Part shown: piece after piece, positions 51,426-55,445 of the stretch
Layout: the number at the start of each line of letters is the position of its first letter
Position numbering within the stretch: position 1 is the stretch's first letter
Assembly: GCA_022800315.1 (NCBI GenBank)
Contig: JAAWQC010000015.1
Span: 1-55,445, forward strand
DNA: 55,445 bases
From: Clostridiales bacterium
GTDB taxonomy: Bacteria > Bacillota > Clostridia > Oscillospirales > Acutalibacteraceae
Direction: 5' to 3'
Notes under the pieces: generated by a model
Told to the model about the DNA's origin: nothing
What the model saw: the letters and a program-made list of their open reading frames with translations, nothing else
Databases searched by the model: none
Position numbers and translations under genes: made by a program

Positions 51426-52466
51426 ATGCCCGGCATGAAAATGGGAATCGATCTGGGAACCTCCCAGGTGGTCATCGTGGTCGCGGGCCGCGGTGTGGTA
51501 CTGCGGGAGCCGTCCGTAATCGCGGTGGACAGGGATTCCGATAAAATTATCGCCTGCGGCCGCGAGGCATATGAGATGCTGGGAAAGGAGCCCGCCTCCA
51601 TCCGGGTCATTTGCCCGATGGCCAAGGGGGTTATCTCCGACTACGATTATGCCGAGCGGATGCTGCGTTTCTTTGTGCGAAAAGTCTGCGCGTATAAAAT
51701 ATTGAAGCCACGGGCGGCGGTGTGTGTACCCGCCTCCATCACCGAGGTGGAGCAGCGTTCGGTAATCGAAGCGACTCTGGCCTCCGGCGCCCGGCGGGCC
51801 GTTCTGATCGAGGAATCGGTGGCGGCCGCCATCGGCGCCGGTTTGGATGTGGCCGCACCCCGCGGCTGTATGATTGCTGATTTGGGCGGAGGCACCACCG
51901 ACGCGGCGGTCCTGTCCTTAAAGGGGATGGCATCCTCCGTTTCCATACGGGTAGGCGGCGACGATTTTGACGAAGCGATTGTACGTTTTATACACAATCG
52001 GTATAATCATATTATCGGCCGCCAGACAGCGGAACAGATTAAAAAGACCATCGGCAGCGCTTTGCCCGATCCCGAGGACAACCCCCTCATGGATGTGAAG
52101 GGCCGGGACGCGGTCACTGGCCTGCCTAAAGTCATACAGACAAACGCCATGGAAATCCGGGAGGCATTTGACGAGCCGCTGGAGGAGATACTATCGTCGC
52201 TTCAGCGGGTGCTGGAAAATACGCCGCCTGAGCTCGTCGGGGATATCTACGAGAACGGCCTCATATTATCGGGGGGACTGGCGCAGATGAAAGGACTGGC
52301 GGAACTGGCGGCTCAGCGTACCGGCGTTAACTGCCGCGTGGCGGATCACCCCGAGGACTGCGTGGCGCTGGGCACCGAAAAGGCGTTGAAGTATGTGGGC
52401 ATTATGTCCGCCGGCGTGTACGATATCAACCGATTCAGCTATCGTTTATCCGATATCGACGCTTAA
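51426..52466 (+). CDS. MreB/Mbl-family rod-shape actin homologue
   Basis: 346 aa from ATG 51426, AGGAG about 9 nt upstream. Actin-fold motifs: GIDLGTSQVVI (phosphate 1), ADLGGGTTDAAVLS (phosphate 2) and LSGGLAQMKGL (adenosine). It polymerises on the membrane and guides wall synthesis. It stands apart from mreC/mreD, as Mbl or MreBH paralogues often do, so I give no precise symbol. Adjacent to a D,D-carboxypeptidase gene on the other strand. Confidence 0.9.
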   Translation: MPGMKMGIDLGTSQVVIVVAGRGVVLREPSVIAVDRDSDKIIACGREAYEMLGKEPASIRVICPMAKGVISDYDYAERMLRFFVRKVCAYKILKPRAAVCVPASITEVEQRSVIEATLASGARRAVLIEESVAAAIGAGLDVAAPRGCMIADLGGGTTDAAVLSLKGMASSVSIRVGGDDFDEAIVRFIHNRYNHIIGRQTAEQIKKTIGSALPDPEDNPLMDVKGRDAVTGLPKVIQTNAMEIREAFDEPLEEILSSLQRVLENTPPELVGDIYENGLILSGGLAQMKGLAELAAQRTGVNCRVADHPEDCVALGTEKALKYVGIMSAGVYDINRFSYRLSDIDA

Positions 52467-52489
52467 ACGGGGAAGCAAATAGATTAGAA

Positions 52490-52520
52490 AAAGCCGCTGA
52501 AACATAGTTTCAGCGGCTTT
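52490..52520. terminator. Bidirectional terminator between mreB-like and dac genes
   Basis: AAAGCCGCTGAAAC, loop ATA, GTTTCAGCGGCTTT, serving both convergent genes. Confidence 0.9.
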
Positions 52521-52535
52521 ACTATGCGATACGAT

Positions 52536-53564
52536 TCATCCATTCTGCGCGACATGGGCAAAACCCGCGTTAAACAGGGCGGTGGTATCGGTCCAGCGGT
52601 CATTGGGCTGGGGCGCGTTCATCACGATGGCGATCAGCTCGGTGCCCTCCTTCTGCGCGGAGGCGGCGAGGCAGTACCCTGCCTCGTCGGTAAAGCCGGT
52701 CTTGAGGCCGGTGGCGTACTGATAATAGAACTGGCTGCCGTGCTGGATGAGATAATTGGAGTTCTGCCAAAGCGGAGCCGCCTCGCCGTTCACCAGCAGA
52801 TCGCTGGCTGCGGGTTTGGATACGGTCAGGCGCACCGCTGGGAAGGAGAGGGCATAGCGGGAGATGAGCAGCATGTCCATCGGGGTGGTATAGTGATTGT
52901 CGTCGTGGAAGCCGTCGGGATTGCTGAAATGGGAGTCTTTCGCACCGATTTCCTGCGCCGCCTGATTCATCAGTTCGCAGAAGGCGTTGACCGCCGACTG
53001 TGCGTCCAACGTGTTGTCGCCTTTGGCGAGGCGGCCTATATGGGCAGCGATGACATAGGCGGCGTCGTTACCCGAGGGCAGGAGCAGGGCGTCCAATATC
53101 GTGGTCAGATTAAGCTGCTGGCCTTCCTTCAGATGGGCCAGGCTGGAACCCTGCTGAACCAAAGCAATTTCACTGCCTACCGTGAAAACGGTATCGGCAT
53201 CGGCGTATCGGCAAGCGACCGCTGCGGTCAGCAGCTTGGTCAGGCTGGCGGGATAGCAGCGGCTTTCCCCGTTGTTGGCATACAGCACCTGATCGGTTTC
53301 CTCGTTGAACAGCACGATGCCTGCGGCGCCCAGCTGAGCGTTTACCGCAATATTGGGCACCGACCCGATGGTGGGTACGGTGGTAGTGGTCGTCGGCGGT
53401 TCGGTGGAAATACCGCTGTCCGAAGCGGGGCCTTTCCCGGGAGAGGAATTGCCGGTCAGCCGGAACAGGACGAACAGAAGGGCAAAGAGCAGGATGACAG
53501 CCAATATAATAGGGAGCAGGCACCCCCGGCTTTTTTTCGAATGACTGGCTTTTTTTTGACCCAT
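52536..53564 (-). CDS. D-alanyl-D-alanine carboxypeptidase (penicillin-binding protein, S11 family)
   Basis: 342 aa. An N-terminal membrane anchor (LLPIILAVILLFALLFVLF) and a Thr/Pro-rich linker precede the S11 domain. Catalytic motifs are complete: ASLTK (SxxK), PSGND (SxN) and GLKTGFT (KTG). Trims stem peptides outside the membrane. ATG 53564 is preferred; ATG 53576 directly abuts AAAGGA. Whether it is vegetative or sporulation-type is not clear. Confidence 0.9.
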   Translation of the reverse strand: MGQKKASHSKKSRGCLLPIILAVILLFALLFVLFRLTGNSSPGKGPASDSGISTEPPTTTTTVPTIGSVPNIAVNAQLGAAGIVLFNEETDQVLYANNGESRCYPASLTKLLTAAVACRYADADTVFTVGSEIALVQQGSSLAHLKEGQQLNLTTILDALLLPSGNDAAYVIAAHIGRLAKGDNTLDAQSAVNAFCELMNQAAQEIGAKDSHFSNPDGFHDDNHYTTPMDMLLISRYALSFPAVRLTVSKPAASDLLVNGEAAPLWQNSNYLIQHGSQFYYQYATGLKTGFTDEAGYCLAASAQKEGTELIAIVMNAPQPNDRWTDTTALFNAGFAHVAQNG

Positions 53565-53638
53565 ATTTTCTATCATTCCTTTATCAATCGTTTGTCCGCA
53601 GAACGCTGGTCCAGGGTCTGCGGAGGCGAATAAAAGTC

Positions 53639-53750
53639 TATGGTATAATCACGATACAGGAAGAATGACGGAGGCATTCTTCAACACTGGTTCCGCACAG
53701 CGTATCCCGTATCAGAAATAAAAGAGACCAGTGTATATGATAAAGCATTA
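53639..53750 (+). ncRNA. Structured RNA element, copy C
   Basis: TATAAT (53644-53649) with a TGG extension, then 10 nt, stem GAAGAATG (53660-53667), 7-nt loop ACGGAGG, CATTCTTC (53675-53682), 6 nt, GGTTCC (53689-53694), 29 nt, GAGACCA (53724-53730). The eighth pair of stem 1 is G-C here and T-A in copies A and B. A further hairpin GTGTATA/TATACAC follows (53732-53757). It stands between two minus-strand genes, so it is not the leader of any protein gene. It reads toward the terminator at 53814-53860. Confidence 0.6.
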
Positions 53751-53813
53751 TACACCGTGGAACAAGCCTTTTTATCTGAAAAACGTCCGTTTTGTTGGAA
53801 TTGGTCAAAATAG

Positions 53814-53860
53814 TAAAAATAACAGCCTGCCGCTTGATAAACGGCAGGCTGTTATTTTTA
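53814..53860. terminator. Bidirectional terminator after the TSUP exporter gene
   Basis: A perfect 19-bp stem (53814-53832 with 53842-53860, loop of 9), with A-run and T-run at its ends. Ends the exporter transcript on the minus strand and could end RNA copy C on the plus strand. Confidence 0.92.
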
Positions 53861-53875
53861 CCAAATCATGAAAGA

Positions 53876-54646
53876 TTATGTCAGGAGATTGACGATGAGG
53901 ATCGCCGCCCCCAGGACGGTCAGCACGACGCCGGTGGCGCGGTTGAGGACGACGGGGCTGGCTTTGTTGGCGAATTTGGCAGCAAGGCGCGCCCACAGAA
54001 GGGTAAAGGCCACGCAGGAGATGAGGATTAAGGGGTCGGGTGCTCCACCGATGGCAAAGTGGCTGACGGCGCCGGTCAGAGCGGTAAAAGACATGATGAA
54101 TACGCTGGTGCCAACCGCCGTTTTCAGCTCATACCCCAGTACACTAGTGAGAATGAGCAGCATCATCATACCGCCGCCTGCGCCCACAAACCCGCAGATA
54201 AAGCCGATGAGCGTCCCGCAGAGAATCGACTGCACCGCCCGTTTTCCGGCGCTGACGCCCGCCATCCCCTCTTTTGTGTTCAGGACCGGCCGGATGATGA
54301 ATTTGATGCCCAGCAGCAGGGTCATAAAAACCGAAAACCCACCCATGGCGGTGTTGGGAAGCAGGCTGGAGACCCAGCTGCCCACCAGCGTGAAACACAA
54401 AACGGCCCCCATCATGATCAGCCCGTTTTTGATATCGAGATTTTTATGTTTTCCATAGGTATAGGCGCTGACCGCGCTGGCGAGCACATCGCTGGCCAGC
54501 GCGATCCCCACGGCCTCATAAGCGGGTACGTTCAGAAAGGTGATCAGCATGGGGCTGATCACGGCGGCGGCGCTCATACCGGCAAAACCGGTGCCAAGCC
54601 CGGCGCCGATACCGGCAATAAAACAGACCAGCAGTTTAACGAGCAT
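53876..54646 (-). CDS. TSUP-family (TauE/SafE) membrane transporter
   Basis: 256 aa. Eight hydrophobic segments with the repeated Gly-rich pattern GLGTGFAGMSAA and CGFVGAGGGMMMLL, typical of sulfite, sulfonate or thiosulfate exporters. Substrate unknown. GGGAGGAATG precedes ATG 54646. Start overlaps the marR end by 11 bp, so the regulator and exporter form one operon and the exporter is probably the regulated target. Confidence 0.88.
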   Translation of the reverse strand: MLVKLLVCFIAGIGAGLGTGFAGMSAAAVISPMLITFLNVPAYEAVGIALASDVLASAVSAYTYGKHKNLDIKNGLIMMGAVLCFTLVGSWVSSLLPNTAMGGFSVFMTLLLGIKFIIRPVLNTKEGMAGVSAGKRAVQSILCGTLIGFICGFVGAGGGMMMLLILTSVLGYELKTAVGTSVFIMSFTALTGAVSHFAIGGAPDPLILISCVAFTLLWARLAAKFANKASPVVLNRATGVVLTVLGAAILIVNLLT

Positions 54647-55085
54647 TTTTCATTCCTCCCGTCAGCGCCTCTCTGGCGTTTTCCGCGACCTGAGCCAGGT
54701 GCAGATGGATCTGATTGACTTCCTCCGAGGTGAACCCTTCGAACAGACGGGAGAAGAACGCCACCTGCGCCCGCCGGCCGCGCTGAACAACATCATCTGC
54801 GGCCGGCAGAAGCCGCAGATGAATAGTTTTGCGGTTGTTTTGCTGAAAGGAAGGTTCCAGCCATTTCCGGTCGGTCAGATCGCGGACCGAGGCGGAGACA
54901 TGGGATTTGGTCAGCCGCCGGCGTTCGATGATATCCTTGGCGGTATCGTACGCCGGGTTATTGGCGAGAAACAGCAGGATATCCAGTTCCATGCGGGTGA
55001 TGCCGGCCTGGTCGCAGACCGGCTGAAGGGTCTGGTCGTACAGCCGTTTCGCCAGAAAAAGGATATCCCATATATCGGTCATCAT
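54636..55085 (-). CDS. MarR-family transcriptional regulator
   Basis: 149 aa from ATG 55085, with AAGGAGG 7 nt upstream. Winged helix: GITRMELDILLFLANN, ERRRLTKSHVSASVRDLTDRKWL and a beta wing with NRKTIHLRL. Likely an autorepressor that also governs the exporter, released by a small ligand. A palindrome and strong promoter lie upstream. Confidence 0.87.
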   Translation of the reverse strand: MMTDIWDILFLAKRLYDQTLQPVCDQAGITRMELDILLFLANNPAYDTAKDIIERRRLTKSHVSASVRDLTDRKWLEPSFQQNNRKTIHLRLLPAADDVVQRGRRAQVAFFSRLFEGFTSEEVNQIHLHLAQVAENAREALTGGMKNAR

Positions 55086-55109
55086 AGGGGCGCCTCCTTG
55101 CTGCATATT

Positions 55110-55160
55110 GTTCTAAAAAGAACTAAAAATAAATATAACGCAATCCCCCCGGTCTGTCAA
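55110..55160 (-). promoter_or_regulatory. Promoter and operator of marR-TSUP
   Basis: On the minus strand TTGACA (55160-55155), 17 bp, TATATT (55137-55132), then GTTCTTTTTAGAAC (55123-55110), an inverted repeat with 5-bp arms at the transcript start. The -35 lies in the loop of a CCCCCCGG/CCGGGGGG hairpin (55144-55149 region to 55172). Confidence 0.7.
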
Positions 55161-55178
55161 CCAACCGGGGGGATCGGG

Positions 55179-55445
55179 TTACAGCATCAGGGGAATCCGC
55201 AGTTCGATCTGAAAGTCCTCTTCTATCAGCAGGGAGGTAAGCCGGCAGCCCATCTCCTGCGCAAATTGATGGGCGATGGTCAATCCCAGGCCGGTATTCT
55301 GTCCAGTGCGCGTCTGGTCGGCGGTATAGAAACGCTCGAACACGTGGGCGGCATCCTTCTGTGTCATGCCCGGCGCATGGTTACGCAGGCGGACGATCGC
55401 CGCCGCCTCCTCTCCGGCAAGGGTGACGGCGAGGGTACCCTCGCC
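55179..55445 (-). CDS. Sensor histidine kinase, C-terminal fragment (cut by window edge)
   Basis: The last 88 residues of a HATPase domain: VRLRNHAPGM (N/G1 region), VFERFYTADQTR (F box) and NTGLGLTIAHQFA (G2 box). The N-terminus lies right of the window. The H-box and sensor domain cannot be seen. A CCCCCCGG hairpin after the stop codon may be its terminator. Confidence 0.85.
   Translation of the reverse strand, partial: GEGTLAVTLAGEEAAAIVRLRNHAPGMTQKDAAHVFERFYTADQTRTGQNTGLGLTIAHQFAQEMGCRLTSLLIEEDFQIELRIPLML

Overview
The window looks like a chromosomal segment of a fairly GC-rich, endospore-forming member of the Clostridia (Oscillospiraceae/Ruminococcaceae-like). The grounds are the Gram-positive replicative polymerase PolC, the spoIIGA-sigE-sigG sporulation block, the cotJABC spore-coat genes, a T-box leader in front of alaS, an A-type flavodiiron protein typical of anaerobes, the MEP isoprenoid pathway, and strong AGGAGG-type ribosome binding sites. 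I saw no tRNA, rRNA, CRISPR array or transposase gene. The species is inference.

Layout. (1) 120-8660 is one tightly coupled plus-strand operon that reads as a peptide (RiPP-like) maturation and export locus: HPr-kinase-like protein, S26-type peptidase joined to a PqqD-like domain, radical SAM/SPASM enzyme, two ABC half-exporters, an ACP fused to an FkbH-type glyceryl-loading enzyme, and a nucleotidyltransferase-like protein. A convergent, more AT-rich gene (8691-9719) resembles BtrH-type acyl-ACP:amine transferases. No precursor peptide was found in the operon. (2) 9720-10700 is AT-rich and holds a structured RNA element (copy A), a 19-codon ORF with its own promoter, and an XRE regulator with palindromic sites. 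(3) 10830-20090 has T-box-alaS, a HIT protein whose 3' end lies in a 43-bp repeat, an exonuclease, a zinc-ribbon MscL, a divergent Fe-S protein/Crp pair, a TIM-barrel protein, a DUF6514-like gene and nrdR. (4) 20190-22740 (minus) is spoIIGA-sigE-sigG. (5) 22910-36880 carries ylmC/ymxH, then rpsB-tsf, pyrH-frr-uppS-cdsA-dxr-rseP-ispG, and polC. (6) 37340-43800 is a histidine operon (hisZGDCBAIE) without hisH and hisF. (7) 43900-55445 has a flavodiiron protein, nagB, cotJABC, recD2, comFC, mreB/mbl, a D,D-carboxypeptidase, marR-TSUP exporter and a truncated histidine kinase.

How the parts work together. Cytoplasmic housekeeping (translation, lipid carrier and isoprenoid synthesis, replication, histidine) is arranged in the order usual for Firmicutes. 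Sporulation functions are spread over three places: the SigE/SigG block, ylmC/ymxH and cotJ. The accessory content is concentrated at the left end.

The two observations I rate highest are these. First, an intergenic structured RNA family occurs three times (9779-9880, 32230-32371, 53639-53750). It keeps an invariant geometry: -10 box, 10 nt, an 8-bp stem with 7-nt loop, 6 nt, GGTTCC, 29-30 nt, then the complementary strand, with a T-A to G-C covariation. Second, the left-end operon combines peptide-maturation enzymes with a complete glyceryl-ACP-forming enzyme and a BtrH-like candidate transferase, which suggests an acylated or glycerylated peptide product.
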